Shown: positions 7,374-14,140, counted from the first letter of the stretch. The stretch is DNA of 23,469 nt from Brevundimonas vancanneytii (GCA_945874855.1 CAMCIP010000004.1:1-23469), one strand, 5' to 3'. The notes: generated from the sequence alone by a model not told the origin. Numbers and translations: made by a program.

Positions 7374-7571
7374 ATGAGCCTGTCCCTGACCCTGATCCTG
7401 CTGGCCGCCAGCGTGGCGCTGACGCTGCTGGCGGGCTGGCGCGGGGCGCGGCCGCCGGACCTGTCGCGCGGGCCGCGCATGGTGCCGTGGCGCTTCCTCA
7501 TGGTGACATCGGCCGCGCTGGCGTCGCTGCTGCTGATCCATCTGGCGCGTCTCGCGGCAGGGGGAAGCTGA
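7374..7571 (+). CDS. Small two-helix membrane protein, function unknown
   Basis: A 65-residue protein beginning MSLSLTLILLAASVALTLLA. One membrane helix spans about residues 2-20, followed by a basic, Pro-rich loop (WRGARPPDLSRGPRMVPWRF), and a second helix spans about 42-60 (MVTSAALASLLLIHLARLAA). The hairpin topology with a positively charged loop suggests both ends face the periplasm. It is divergent from the podJ-like gene and lies just downstream of CtrA-type boxes, so it may be cell-cycle controlled. Proteins of this shape are frequent small conserved hypotheticals in this order. In-frame sequence continues upstream but contains the promoter region, so the ATG at 7374 is preferred. No clear ribosome site is seen. 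Confidence 0.65.
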   Translation: MSLSLTLILLAASVALTLLAGWRGARPPDLSRGPRMVPWRFLMVTSAALASLLLIHLARLAAGGS

Positions 7572-7614
7572 GGGAAGGGGCTGGACGCGCGGGCGGAGGG
7601 GCGGAGGGGCGCTT

Positions 7615-7647
7615 GGGGACCAGGGACCAGGGGCCAGGGAGGATGGG
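7615..7647 (+). repeat. G-rich short-period repeat, possible G-quadruplex
   Basis: Five runs of three or four G with loops ACCA, ACCA, CCA and AGGAT lie after the small membrane gene. The pattern meets the usual G3+N1-7 rule for a four-stranded structure. A related C-rich tract (ccctaatccctgctccctaagccc) follows at about 7664-7688, so the whole 7572-7712 gap is low-complexity repeat. Confidence 0.6.
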
Positions 7648-7712
7648 CCGGGGACGTCCCCAGGCCCTAATCCCTGCTCCCTAAGCCCTACTCTCCGAGC
7701 GCCTCGGCGGCG

Positions 7713-8630
7713 TCAGCCGCCGCCGAAACACCAGGCCAGCACCGCCTTCTGGGCGTGGATGCGGTTCTCGGCCTCGTCCCAGACCAGGGAGCGGGGGCCG
7801 TCGATGACGGCGTCGGTGACCTCTTCGCCGCGGTGGGCGGGCAGGCAGTGCAGGAAGACGGCGTCGGGGTTCGCCGCCTCCATCAGGGCGTCGTCCACCG
7901 TATAGCCCTCGAAGGCCTCCAGCCGGTCCTCATAGTCCTGGTCGCCCATCGACACCCAGGTGTCGGTGACGACGACGTCGGCGCCCCGGACCGCCTCGTG
8001 CGGGTCCGAGGTCAGGTGCACATGGTCGCCGCCGCGGGCGAGATCGTGCAGGTCGGGGTGATACTCGGACGGACAGGCGACGCGCAGGGTGAAGCCGAAC
8101 AGGGGCGCGGCGTGCATGAAGCTGTGGCAGACGTTGTTGCCGTCCCCGACCCAGGCGATGGTCTTGCCCGCCACCGGCCCGCGATGCTCCTCGATCGTCA
8201 TCAGATCGGCCAGGATCTGGCAGGGGTGGGACCGGTCGGTCAGGCCGTTGACCACCGGCACGGTCGAATAGCGGGCGAAATTCTCCACATCCTCGTGCCG
8301 GTTGGCGCGGATCATCACCGCATCGACCATGCGCGACAGCACCCGCGCGGTGTCCTCGATCGGCTCGCCGCGGCCCAGCTGCATGTCGCCGGCGTTGACG
8401 ATGATCGCGGCCCCGCCGAGCTGGCGGATGGCGGCGTCGAAGCTGAAGCGGGTGCGGGTCGAGTTCTTCTCGAACACCATGGCCAGGACGCGATCCTTGG
8501 CCGGGGCGTCGGCATCGACGCGGCCCTTCGGCCAGCCCTTGCGCGCGGCCTTGCGGGCGTGGGCGTTGTCCAGAATGGCGCGCAGAGTGGCGGCGTCGTG
8601 GCGATGGATGTCGAGGAAGTGGCGGGTCAT
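7713..8630 (-). CDS. argF: Ornithine carbamoyltransferase
   Basis: A 305-residue cytoplasmic enzyme that joins carbamoyl phosphate and ornithine to make citrulline in arginine synthesis. All family signatures are present: STRTRFSF at 57-64 (carbamoyl phosphate), HPCQ at 135-138, DTWVSMG ending at 229 (ornithine loop) and HCLPAHRG from 261. The length is normal. The start is the ATG giving MTRHFLDIHR, the usual beginning of the family; a longer in-frame reading upstream has a GTG/ATG but encodes Cys- and Arg-rich sequence outside the family. The ribosome site is weak. It lies downstream of argD in the same direction, but 315 bases of remnant DNA separate them. A hairpin (CGGCGGC-GTCA-GCCGCCG, 7705-7722) covers its stop codon. 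Confidence 0.96.
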   Translation of the reverse strand: MTRHFLDIHRHDAATLRAILDNAHARKAARKGWPKGRVDADAPAKDRVLAMVFEKNSTRTRFSFDAAIRQLGGAAIIVNAGDMQLGRGEPIEDTARVLSRMVDAVMIRANRHEDVENFARYSTVPVVNGLTDRSHPCQILADLMTIEEHRGPVAGKTIAWVGDGNNVCHSFMHAAPLFGFTLRVACPSEYHPDLHDLARGGDHVHLTSDPHEAVRGADVVVTDTWVSMGDQDYEDRLEAFEGYTVDDALMEAANPDAVFLHCLPAHRGEEVTDAVIDGPRSLVWDEAENRIHAQKAVLAWCFGGG

Positions 8631-8730
8631 GACGCTCGCTCGGGTCCGAGTTGGAAAGGGTTCATCACAACGATCACAACGAAACACAACGGACACGACG
8701 GGACCGAGGGTGGTTTTGCCGCTCGACCAC

Positions 8731-8913
8731 TCAACGGACGAGACGGCGGAAGCCGTCTTTCAACCTGACGGTATTGAAGTTGATCAGATATCCCAGGCGC
8801 AACTTCGAGAAGCGAAGGTAGGTGAGCAGCTGGGCAGCATGGATCGACGCCAAGCCGTCGATCGATTTCACCTCCGGCGAAACGACCTCGGTCCCGCCGT
8901 GTTCATCGTGCAT
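8731..8913 (-). pseudogene. Remnant of a GxxExxxY family gene (C-terminal part)
   Basis: Sixty codons read EVKSIDGLASIHAAQLLTYL followed by a basic stretch, LGYLINFNTVRLKDGFRR and a TGA stop. This matches the C-terminal third of GxxExxxY proteins (TIGR04256, related to PD-(D/E)XK nucleases), where a strand with the pattern VELKxxE is followed by HxAQxLTYLR and GLLINFNxxxLKDG. The N-terminal half, including the GxxExxxY helix and the first acidic residues, is absent: the frame upstream runs into argD sequence, and the nearest ATG (8913) precedes an unrelated MHDEHGGTEVVS. A short-period repeat (cacaacgatcacaacgaaac and so on, 8663-8700) lies just beyond its stop. It is probably a decayed gene. 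Whether the short peptide is still made cannot be told. Confidence 0.7.
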
Positions 8914-8945
8914 CGCCGTGCCCGCTGTGATGCCCTTGCCTGAAT

Positions 8946-10139
8946 CTACGCCGCCATCTTCCCGCGCGCGGCCTCGCAGGTCGCCTCGAAGCGGGCCATG
9001 GCCTCGCGGGCTTCCTCGAGGGTCAGGTTGAGCGGCGGCAGGATGCGGACGCAGTTGTCGCCGCCGCCGGCGACCAGCAGGTGCTGGCCGTCGCGGGCCC
9101 AGCCCATGAATTCGCGGTTGTTGGGGACCAGCTTGACCCCGATCAGCAGGCCCTTGCCGCGCACGTCGACGATGACGTCCGGATAGCGGTCCTTCAGGCC
9201 GACCAGCTGCTGCTTCAGATAGCCGGCGACCTCGTTCACATGGGCCAGGGTCTCGGGCCTGGAGATCTCGCCGAAGGCCGCCCGGCCGACCGCCATGGCC
9301 AGGGGATTGCCGCCGAAGGTCGAGCCGTGGACGCCCACCACCATCCCCCTGGCCGCCCGCTCGGTGGCCAGGCAGGCGCCGACGGGGAAGCCGCCGCCCA
9401 GGGCCTTGGCGATGGCCATGATGTCCGGGGCCATGCCGGCCCACTCATGCGCCCACAGGCGGCCGGTCCGGCCCATGCCGCACTGGACCTCGTCGAAGAT
9501 GATCAGCACGCCGTGCTCGTCGGCCAGCTCGCGCAGACCGCGCAGGCAGACGTCGGGCATGGCGCGGCAGCCGCCCTCGCCCTGTACCGGCTCGACGATG
9601 ATCGCCGCGCAGGTCGGCGAGGCCATGGCGGCCTTGATCGCCTCGTGGTCGCCCCACTTCAGCTGGTGGAAACCCTCCATCTTCGGGCCGAAGCCCTCGG
9701 TATAGCTGGGGTTGGCCGCCGCATTTATTGCCCCGTAGGTGCGGCCGTGGAAACTGCCGTCGAAGCCGTAGACGTCGATCCGCTCGGGCTGGCCGTTGGC
9801 CACATGGAACCTGCGCGCCGTCTTCAGGGCGCACTCCACCGCCTCGGTGCCCGAGTTGGTGAAGAAGACCACGTCGGCGAAGGATTTGGCGCAGAGCTCG
9901 TCGGCGAGGGCCTCCTGGTCCGGGATGCGGAAGATGTTGGAGACGTGCCACAGTTTCTCGGCCTGGGCCTTGACCGCCTCGATCAGCACCGGGTTCGCAT
10001 GGCCCAGGGCATTGGTCGAAATGCCCATGACGCAGTCCAGGTATTCGGTCCCGTCGACCGCCCACAGGCGCGCGCCCTGACCGCGATCGACCTCCAGCGG
10101 TGCGCGGTTGTAGACGCCCATCAGGTGTTCGGTGGACAC
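8946..10139 (-). CDS. argD: Acetylornithine aminotransferase
   Basis: A 397-residue class-III PLP aminotransferase that makes N-acetylornithine from N-acetylglutamate semialdehyde with glutamate as donor; many ArgD proteins also act as succinyldiaminopimelate aminotransferase in lysine and peptidoglycan synthesis. Visible landmarks are NSGTEAVECALKTAR at 95-109 (phosphate-binding loop), the substrate/cofactor Asp in IIFDEVQCGMGRTG at 213-226, the Schiff-base lysine K245 in IAKALGGGFPVGA, and HGSTFGGNPLAMAV at 271-284. The start is a GTG (GTG TCC ACC GAA CAC) with an excellent GGGAGGA site seven bases upstream. It leads argF on the same strand. A GATTC methylation site lies between the ribosome site and start. 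Confidence 0.95.
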   Translation of the reverse strand: MSTEHLMGVYNRAPLEVDRGQGARLWAVDGTEYLDCVMGISTNALGHANPVLIEAVKAQAEKLWHVSNIFRIPDQEALADELCAKSFADVVFFTNSGTEAVECALKTARRFHVANGQPERIDVYGFDGSFHGRTYGAINAAANPSYTEGFGPKMEGFHQLKWGDHEAIKAAMASPTCAAIIVEPVQGEGGCRAMPDVCLRGLRELADEHGVLIIFDEVQCGMGRTGRLWAHEWAGMAPDIMAIAKALGGGFPVGACLATERAARGMVVGVHGSTFGGNPLAMAVGRAAFGEISRPETLAHVNEVAGYLKQQLVGLKDRYPDVIVDVRGKGLLIGVKLVPNNREFMGWARDGQHLLVAGGGDNCVRILPPLNLTLEEAREAMARFEATCEAARGKMAA

Positions 10140-10292
10140 TTCGGATTCCTCCCGGAAAAGCGACGCGGCCCCGAACGCCTCGCGCCGGGACCGCCGTCAG
10201 TCTCGATGTCGCCTTGTCGAACCGGGGGCGGAGTCAGTCAACCCCGGGGCGACGTCCGAATCCCGACGTCCCTGGTGGCGGTCGGCGGCGGA

Positions 10293-10452
10293 TTCATCAC
10301 CAAGGACACCAAGGGACCACCAAGGACACGAAGACAGCGGCGTTGCGGCGCAGCCGCCTTTTCCTCGACCCATGGACCTGAAGGCGCTGCGCGCGGCGAG
10401 GGCTCCGTCACCTTGGTGGCCTTCGTGCCTCCTTGGTGTCCTTGGTGATGAA
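10293..10452. repeat. Inverted-repeat element with 22-base perfect arms
   Basis: The arm at 10293-10314 (ttcatcaccaaggacaccaa plus gg) recurs as its exact reverse complement at 10431-10452. Each arm continues inward with degenerate copies of the unit ACCAAGGAC / ACGAAGG, so the element could fold into one long hairpin of about 160 bases. The roughly 330-base gap between argD and the permease holds this element and otherwise no gene that I can support. Confidence 0.75.
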
Positions 10453-10473
10453 CCTGCCGGCGGCGAGCGCCGC

Positions 10474-11292
10474 TCAGCTCTTCAGCCGCCAGCCCGACCG
10501 GAACACCGCCCAGCACAGCCAGGCCAGGACGACGGTCAGGACCAGGGCCATGATGGCGCCGATGCCGACGTCGCTTTCGGCCCGGCCGATGAAGCCCGCG
10601 CGGAAGCCGTCGATCAGGTAGAAGACGGGGTTGAAGTGGGAGGCCGTGGCGAAGGGCTCGGGCAGGCGCTCGACCAGGTAGAAGGTGCCCGACAGGAAGG
10701 TCATGGGCATGATGACGAAGTTCTGGACCGCCGCCAGCTGGTCGAACTTCTGGGCCCAGAGGCCGGCGAAGACGCCCAGCATGCCCATGATCAGGCAGGC
10801 CGCCAGGCCGAAGCCCAGCACCATGGGCAGGTTGGCCACCGACAGACTGGCGAAGGGCAGGACGCAGATGGCCGTCACGACCCCGACCACCAGACCACGG
10901 GTGGCGGCGCCGAGGGCGAAGCCGACGGTCAGCTCCAGCGGGCTGAGCGGGGGCGTCAGGAAGTCGGTCGCCGTGTTCATCACCTTGGCCTGGATCAGGC
11001 TGGAGGAGGCGTTGGCGAAGGCGTTGTTGAGCATGGCCATCATGATCAGGCCCGGGGCCACGAACTCCGGAAACGGCGTCCCGTGCAGCGGCGGGCGGCT
11101 GCCCTGGGTCGCGACGACGAAGACCAGCATGTAGAGCAGGGTCGTCACCACCGGCCCGGCCACGGTCTGGGCCCCGACCTTCCAGAAGCGCCGCACCTCG
11201 CGGAAATACAGCGTCTGCAGCCCGATCCAGTTGACCCCCGCATGGCGCAGCGGCTCGGGCGGGGCGGGGCGGTCGAGAGGGGCCGGGGTCAT
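10474..11292 (-). CDS. ABC-2 type transporter permease
   Basis: A 272-residue inner-membrane permease of the ABC-2 family (the group of YadH, NodJ and drug or polysaccharide exporters). The cytoplasmic N-terminus (residues 1-40) contains the amphipathic GLQTLYFREVRRFWKV helix, then about six membrane helices follow: near 45-65 (VVTTLLYMLVFVVA), 80-105, 125-150, 155-180 (VLGFGLAACLIMGMLGVFAG), 190-210 (NFVIMPMTFLSGTFYLVERL, the conserved ABC-2 signature region), and 240-262 (IMALVLTVVLAWLCWAVF). The start is the ATG giving MTPAPLDRP; codons further upstream come from repeat DNA. No ATP-binding subunit is encoded next to it, so the partner must lie elsewhere. The substrate is unknown. Confidence 0.88.
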   Translation of the reverse strand: MTPAPLDRPAPPEPLRHAGVNWIGLQTLYFREVRRFWKVGAQTVAGPVVTTLLYMLVFVVATQGSRPPLHGTPFPEFVAPGLIMMAMLNNAFANASSSLIQAKVMNTATDFLTPPLSPLELTVGFALGAATRGLVVGVVTAICVLPFASLSVANLPMVLGFGLAACLIMGMLGVFAGLWAQKFDQLAAVQNFVIMPMTFLSGTFYLVERLPEPFATASHFNPVFYLIDGFRAGFIGRAESDVGIGAIMALVLTVVLAWLCWAVFRSGWRLKS

Positions 11293-11360
11293 GGCCGGGC
11301 AGATGCGCCGGGCGGACGGGAGGCGCAAGGGGGCGGGGTGGAAGCCGGTGACCCCCGTCC

Positions 11361-11448
11361 ATCCCGGATAGGCCCTGCGGGCCTTTCGGGATGACATTCA
11401 GACGAGGTCGTCATCCCGGCCGGAGCGCAGCGGAGAGCCGGGATCGCC
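11361..11448. repeat. Hairpin repeat pair, left copy (A then B)
   Basis: Unit A (11361-11395) starts ATCCCGGATAGGCCC and ends CGGGATGAC; it folds as a nested hairpin with GGCCC-TGC-GGGCC in the centre. Unit B (11410-11448) starts GTCATCCCGGCCGGAGCG and ends CCGGGATCGCC. The same pair recurs at 11796-11883, so the two copies bracket the GIY-YIG gene. Unit B also encodes the last 16 or so residues of that protein. Confidence 0.8.
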
Positions 11449-11772
11449 AGGCCCACCGCCGCCGGACGGAGGAAACCAGTCCTCGGCCAGATCGGCCCAC
11501 TCCGGATTCATCTTCTCGATCAGCTCGAACTTCCATGGCCGCCGCCACCGCTTCAGCCGCTTCTCGAAGGCGAAGGCCTCAGTGGCATCGACGACGGCAT
11601 CGCCGAACCAGACCAGTCGCCTGAGGCCATATCTGTCGGTGAAGCCGGGAAGGGCCCCGGTCCGATGCTGATGCACCCGCGCGAACAGGTCAGACGTCGC
11701 GCCGACGTAGGGCACACCCCGTCGCGTGTTGGTCATGATGTAGACGACGAAGGACTTTTCATTCCCAGGCAT
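11398..11772 (-). CDS. GIY-YIG domain protein (UPF0213/YhbQ-like)
   Basis: A 124-residue single-domain GIY-YIG nuclease-fold protein. The motif reads VVYIMTNTRRGVPYVGAT: the GIY part is VYI at 10-12 and YIG is YVG at 22-24. The catalytic Arg is probably in LFARVHQHR (R32), and the metal-binding Glu is E70 in AFAFEKRLKRW. FEKRLKRWRRPWKFELIEKMNPEW is typical of the small YhbQ-like group, whose members act, where tested, on DNA or are of unknown role. The ATG at 11772 gives MPGNEKSFVVYI; sequence upstream is repeat. The C-terminal tail from about residue 108 (GDPGSPLRSGRDDDLV) is the translation of a hairpin repeat and is probably not part of the ancestral protein. The gene stands alone between repeats. 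Confidence 0.85.
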   Translation of the reverse strand: MPGNEKSFVVYIMTNTRRGVPYVGATSDLFARVHQHRTGALPGFTDRYGLRRLVWFGDAVVDATEAFAFEKRLKRWRRPWKFELIEKMNPEWADLAEDWFPPSGGGGPGDPGSPLRSGRDDDLV

Positions 11773-11795
11773 GCCGAACCCTGGCGTGTGCGGCG

Positions 11796-11883
11796 ATCCC
11801 GGATAAGCCCTGCGGGCTTTCCGGGATGACGACGTTTCCTGGTCCGTTCTCCGTATCATCCCGGCCGAAGCGCCGGGATCGCC
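11796..11883. repeat. Hairpin repeat pair, right copy (A' then B')
   Basis: Unit A' (11796-11830) has the same 35-base length as unit A at 11361 and differs at three positions, one pair of which is compensatory (G-C becomes A-T) and one of which turns a G-T wobble into G-C. Unit B' (11855-11883) is a shorter version of B, lacking about ten bases of its centre. The pair lies just upstream of the GIY-YIG start. Confidence 0.8.
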
Positions 11884-11910
11884 GAGAATTCGCACAGCGA
11901 CCTACATCTT

Positions 11911-11937
11911 GTTCCTGTGGACGCTCTCCAATCCACA
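11911..11937. promoter_or_regulatory. DnaA-box-like motifs upstream of gcrA
   Basis: GTTCCTGTGGAC at 11911-11922 repeats the podJ upstream motif exactly and contains TGTGGA, the reverse of TCCACA. CAATCCACA at 11929-11937 matches TTATCCACA at seven of nine positions. Activation of gcrA by DnaA is established in Caulobacter, so a DnaA site is expected here. The match is not perfect. Confidence 0.5.
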
Positions 11938-11948
11938 TATTGCGTCCG

Positions 11949-11963
11949 TTAAGGGCTGGTTTA
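11949..11963. promoter_or_regulatory. CtrA-type box upstream of gcrA
   Basis: TTAA-GGGCTGG-TTTA fits TTAA-N7-TTAA with one mismatch. It lies about 75 bases upstream of the gcrA start. CtrA represses gcrA in Caulobacter, which fits a site in this place. Confidence 0.5.
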
Positions 11964-12014
11964 CGATTAGTGGTAGGTCGTGGGCCGGCACACGTCGGTC
12001 AGGCACCAAATGTT

Positions 12015-12019
12015 GAATC
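12015..12019. promoter_or_regulatory. GANTC (CcrM methylation) site upstream of gcrA
   Basis: GAATC, 20 bases before the gcrA start codon. It may link gcrA expression to the methylation state of the chromosome. The match is exact but short. Confidence 0.45.
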
Positions 12020-12038
12020 TGAGGCGGCGGAGGGCGAC

Positions 12039-12551
12039 ATGAACCTGGGTTGGACCGAAGATCGGGTGGGAGCCCTGAAGAAGCTGTGGCTGGAGGGCCA
12101 GTCGGCCAGCCAGATCGCCAAGGCCCTGGGCGGCGGCGTGACCCGCAACGCCGTCATCGGCAAGGTGCACCGCCTCGGCCTGTCGGGCCGGGCCGCGCCG
12201 TCGCAGCCCGCGCGCACCACCTTCCGCGCCGCCCGTCCGCGGCCGACGCCGCCCCCGGCGCAGCCGTCGGCCCCGCGGCGGATCGAGGCGGCCCAGTCGC
12301 GGCCCGTGCCGCCGACCCCGCCCCGGCCCGAGCCCCTGCCGGACCTGCCGGGCACGGCGACGGTCATGACGCTCGGCGCCCATATGTGCAAATGGCCGAT
12401 CGGGGACCCGTCCTCGACCGAGTTCAGCTTCTGCGGCCGCCGGGCATCGGAAGGCGTCTATTGCGTCGAACACGCCCGCGTCGCCTATCAGCCCCAGGTC
12501 CGCAAGAACGGCGCGGGCGAACTGGCCCGCAGCCTGCGGCGGTACATCTAG
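12039..12551 (+). CDS. gcrA: Cell-cycle regulator GcrA
   Basis: A 170-residue protein of the GcrA family, the alphaproteobacterial co-regulator that binds sigma-70 and CcrM-methylated GANTC promoters to drive S-phase genes. The N-terminal DNA-binding part (residues 1-50) starts MNLGWTEDRVGALKKLWLEG and contains the helix-turn-helix QSASQIAKALGGGVTRNAVI followed by GKVHRLGLSGRA. A long Pro/Ala/Arg linker runs from about 52 to 105. The C-terminal sigma-binding domain (about 108-160) has MCKWPIGDPSSTEFSFCG and YCVEHARVAYQP with its Cys/His cluster. The length fits the family. The ATG is preceded by GGAGGG. Upstream lie DnaA-like, CtrA-like and GANTC motifs, and a strong terminator lies 190 bases after the stop. 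Confidence 0.96.
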   Translation: MNLGWTEDRVGALKKLWLEGQSASQIAKALGGGVTRNAVIGKVHRLGLSGRAAPSQPARTTFRAARPRPTPPPAQPSAPRRIEAAQSRPVPPTPPRPEPLPDLPGTATVMTLGAHMCKWPIGDPSSTEFSFCGRRASEGVYCVEHARVAYQPQVRKNGAGELARSLRRYI

Positions 12552-12574
12552 GGGTTAGGGCTCAGGGGTTAGGG
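12551..12574 (+). repeat. TTAGGG-like G-rich tract after gcrA, possible G-quadruplex
   Basis: GGGG-TTA-GGG-CTCA-GGGG-TTA-GGG begins on the last base of the gcrA stop codon. It meets the G3+N1-7 rule and resembles the C-rich tract of the 7664-7688 gap on the other strand. C-rich relatives (ccctgctccctgcgccctcc) follow at about 12636-12658. The gap 12552-12789 holds no gene that I can support. Confidence 0.6.
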
Positions 12575-12738
12575 CCGGCAGGACCGGGGCGGCACTGCCG
12601 TGAATGCCTCCGCAGCACCCTGCCCTGCGGCCCATGCCCTGCTCCCTGCGCCCTCCTCACCGCCACACCGGCGTCATGAACGGCCCCCATGGGCCCGCCG
12701 TCCGCCCTGCCGCGCGCTTGCGTGCGCCGGGAACGGGA

Positions 12739-12779
12739 CGGGGCTGCGGTTCTCCGGGTTGACGCAGCCCCGACTTTTT
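12739..12779 (+). terminator. Rho-independent terminator downstream of gcrA
   Basis: A perfect ten-base stem CGGGGCTGCG / CGCAGCCCCG (12739-12748 and 12763-12772) with a 14-base loop is followed by ACTTTTT. It ends rightward transcription from gcrA. The stem may also help stop leftward transcription of the cpdR gene, whose stop is at 12790, but on that strand no T tract follows. Confidence 0.8.
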
Positions 12780-12789
12780 CAGTCGACCC

Positions 12790-13149
12790 TCAGGCCGCGG
12801 CCACCATCTTCTCGACCTCGCCGACGAGGTCGCGCAGGTGGACGGGCTTGGACAGGACCTTGGCCTGGGGCGTGGCCTGGGCGGCCGACAGGGCCACGGC
12901 GGCGAAGCCGGTGATGAACATGATGCGCAGGCCCGGCTGGCGCTGGGCCGCGACGCGGGCCACCTCGATGCCGTCGGCGCCCGGCATGACGATGTCGGTC
13001 AGCAGCAGGTCAAAGGGACCCTGGTCGAGGGCGTCGATGGCGTCGTCGCCGTTCTCGCAGTCCACCACCGAATGGCCGGCGCGCTCCAGTGCCCGGGTGA
13101 GAAACCCGCGCAGCGAGGAATCGTCCTCGGCCAGAAGTATGCGCGCCAT
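12790..13149 (-). CDS. cpdR: Single-domain response regulator CpdR
   Basis: A 119-residue stand-alone receiver domain matching CpdR, which, when unphosphorylated, localises ClpXP to the pole and primes degradation of substrates such as PdeA; the CckA-ChpT relay phosphorylates it. The acidic pocket is E8-D9-D10 in LLAEDD, the phospho-acceptor is D52 in LLLTDIVMPG, T80 lies in MFITGFAAVAL, and K101 is in VLSKPVHLRDLV. The MARILLAEDD start and the GFAAVAL and HLRDLVGEVEKM segments are diagnostic of the CpdR group. No output domain exists. It is divergent from an N-formylglutamate amidohydrolase gene, a neighbour I recall for cpdR in other alphaproteobacteria. Its C-terminus is Ala-Ala-Ala, compatible with ClpXP contact, but that is speculation. 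Confidence 0.9.
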   Translation of the reverse strand: MARILLAEDDSSLRGFLTRALERAGHSVVDCENGDDAIDALDQGPFDLLLTDIVMPGADGIEVARVAAQRQPGLRIMFITGFAAVALSAAQATPQAKVLSKPVHLRDLVGEVEKMVAAA

Positions 13150-13250
13150 ATGCGTCCCTCGCCCCCGTCTTGGTTAAGGGAGGCTAGCCCGCCATCCGTA
13201 AACCGGCCATGAAAACCCGTGGCATGGGAAGGGTGGGACATGAGGGCGGC

Positions 13251-14096
13251 ATGAGGCGGTCCAGCGCGGGGCAGGACGCCCCCGGGCACCGGGTGATCCT
13301 GCCCCCGGCGGGGATCGCGGCCACGCCCTGGGTGTTCGCCTCGCCCCATTCCGGGGACCTGAGGCCCGACGACATGCGGCCGGCCCCGCGGCTCGGCCGG
13401 CGCAGCCTGCGCAGCGCCGAAGACGCCCTGGTCGACCGCCTGATCGGCGATGCGGCCGGGCGCGGGGCCGCAGTCCTTCTGGGTGAGGTCAGCCGCACCT
13501 ATGTGGACCTGAACCGCGCGCCCGATGAGCTGGACCCCCTGCTCGGCGACACGCCTGTGGTCGGCGGGGTCTCGCCGCGCGCCGCTGCCGGCTATGGCAT
13601 CGTGCCCCGCCTGACGGGCGATGGCCGACCCGTCTATGCGCGGCGACTGGACCCCGGCGAGACCGAGGCCCGGGTCGCCCGCTTCCATACCCCCTATCAC
13701 GCCGCCCTGACCGGGCTGATGCAGGCGGCGCGGACACGTCATGGCCGGGCCATACTGGTGGACTGGCATTCCATGCCGCCCCCACGGGGACAGAACCGGC
13801 CCCGGGTGGTGATCGGCGACCGTCACGGCGAGGCCTGCCCGCCGGGGCTGAGCGGTCGGCTGAAGACCCTGTTCGAAGCCCAGGGCTGGGAGACGGCGTT
13901 GAACGACCCCTATGCCGGAGGCTGGTCGACGCAGGTCTGGGGGCGGCCCGCCGAGGGGTGGCTGGCCGTGCAGATCGAACTGGACCGAAGCCTGTATCTG
14001 GATCCCGCCAGCCTGGGGCCGGGGCCGGGCTATGACGACAGCCGGGCCCGCATCGCCCGGGTCATCGCGGCCCTGCTGGACGGGCCCGCGATCTGA
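13251..14096 (+). CDS. N-formylglutamate amidohydrolase family protein
   Basis: A 281-residue enzyme of the N-formylglutamate amidohydrolase family, zinc hydrolases that release formate from N-formylglutamate in histidine breakdown or act on related acylated amino acids. Family marks are ASPHSGDL near residue 30 (metal-binding His), EVSRTYVDLNR near 80, YHAALTGLM, ILVDWHSMPPPRG near 165 (second metal ligand region) and GWSTQVWGR with QIELDRSLY near the end. The start is uncertain. ATG 13251 has a GAGGG site five bases upstream; ATGs at 13209 and 13224 in the same frame lack one. The 3' side is closed by the terminator of the opposing sRNA. The true substrate is not shown by sequence, since hut genes are absent here. 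Confidence 0.85.
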   Translation: MRRSSAGQDAPGHRVILPPAGIAATPWVFASPHSGDLRPDDMRPAPRLGRRSLRSAEDALVDRLIGDAAGRGAAVLLGEVSRTYVDLNRAPDELDPLLGDTPVVGGVSPRAAAGYGIVPRLTGDGRPVYARRLDPGETEARVARFHTPYHAALTGLMQAARTRHGRAILVDWHSMPPPRGQNRPRVVIGDRHGEACPPGLSGRLKTLFEAQGWETALNDPYAGGWSTQVWGRPAEGWLAVQIELDRSLYLDPASLGPGPGYDDSRARIARVIAALLDGPAI

Positions 14097-14111
14097 CGCC
14101 CCGTCGGCCAG

Positions 14112-14140
14112 AAAAAATGCCGCGCCCGGGGGCGCGGCAT
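14112..14140 (-). terminator. Rho-independent terminator of the minus-strand sRNA
   Basis: On the minus strand the perfect ten-base stem ATGCCGCGCC / GGCGCGGCAT (loop of four) is followed directly by TTTTTTC. It is a strong, one-directional terminator for leftward transcription, since the A tract is on the plus-strand side. Confidence 0.85.

Noticed and set aside
7572..7712. Tandem G/C-rich repeats considered as a CRISPR array
   Set aside because: The units are 6-12 bases, degenerate and without unique spacers; no array-like structure or cas gene is in the window.
8631..8696. Longer argF start giving MSVVFRCDRC, suggestive of a zinc-binding N-terminus
   Set aside because: The extension is not part of ornithine carbamoyltransferases and the usual MTRHFLDIH start is in frame.
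13170..13205. TTAA and TTTAC-like motifs between cpdR and the amidohydrolase, as a possible CtrA box
   Set aside because: TTAA-GGGAGGC-TAGC matches only one half; too weak to call.
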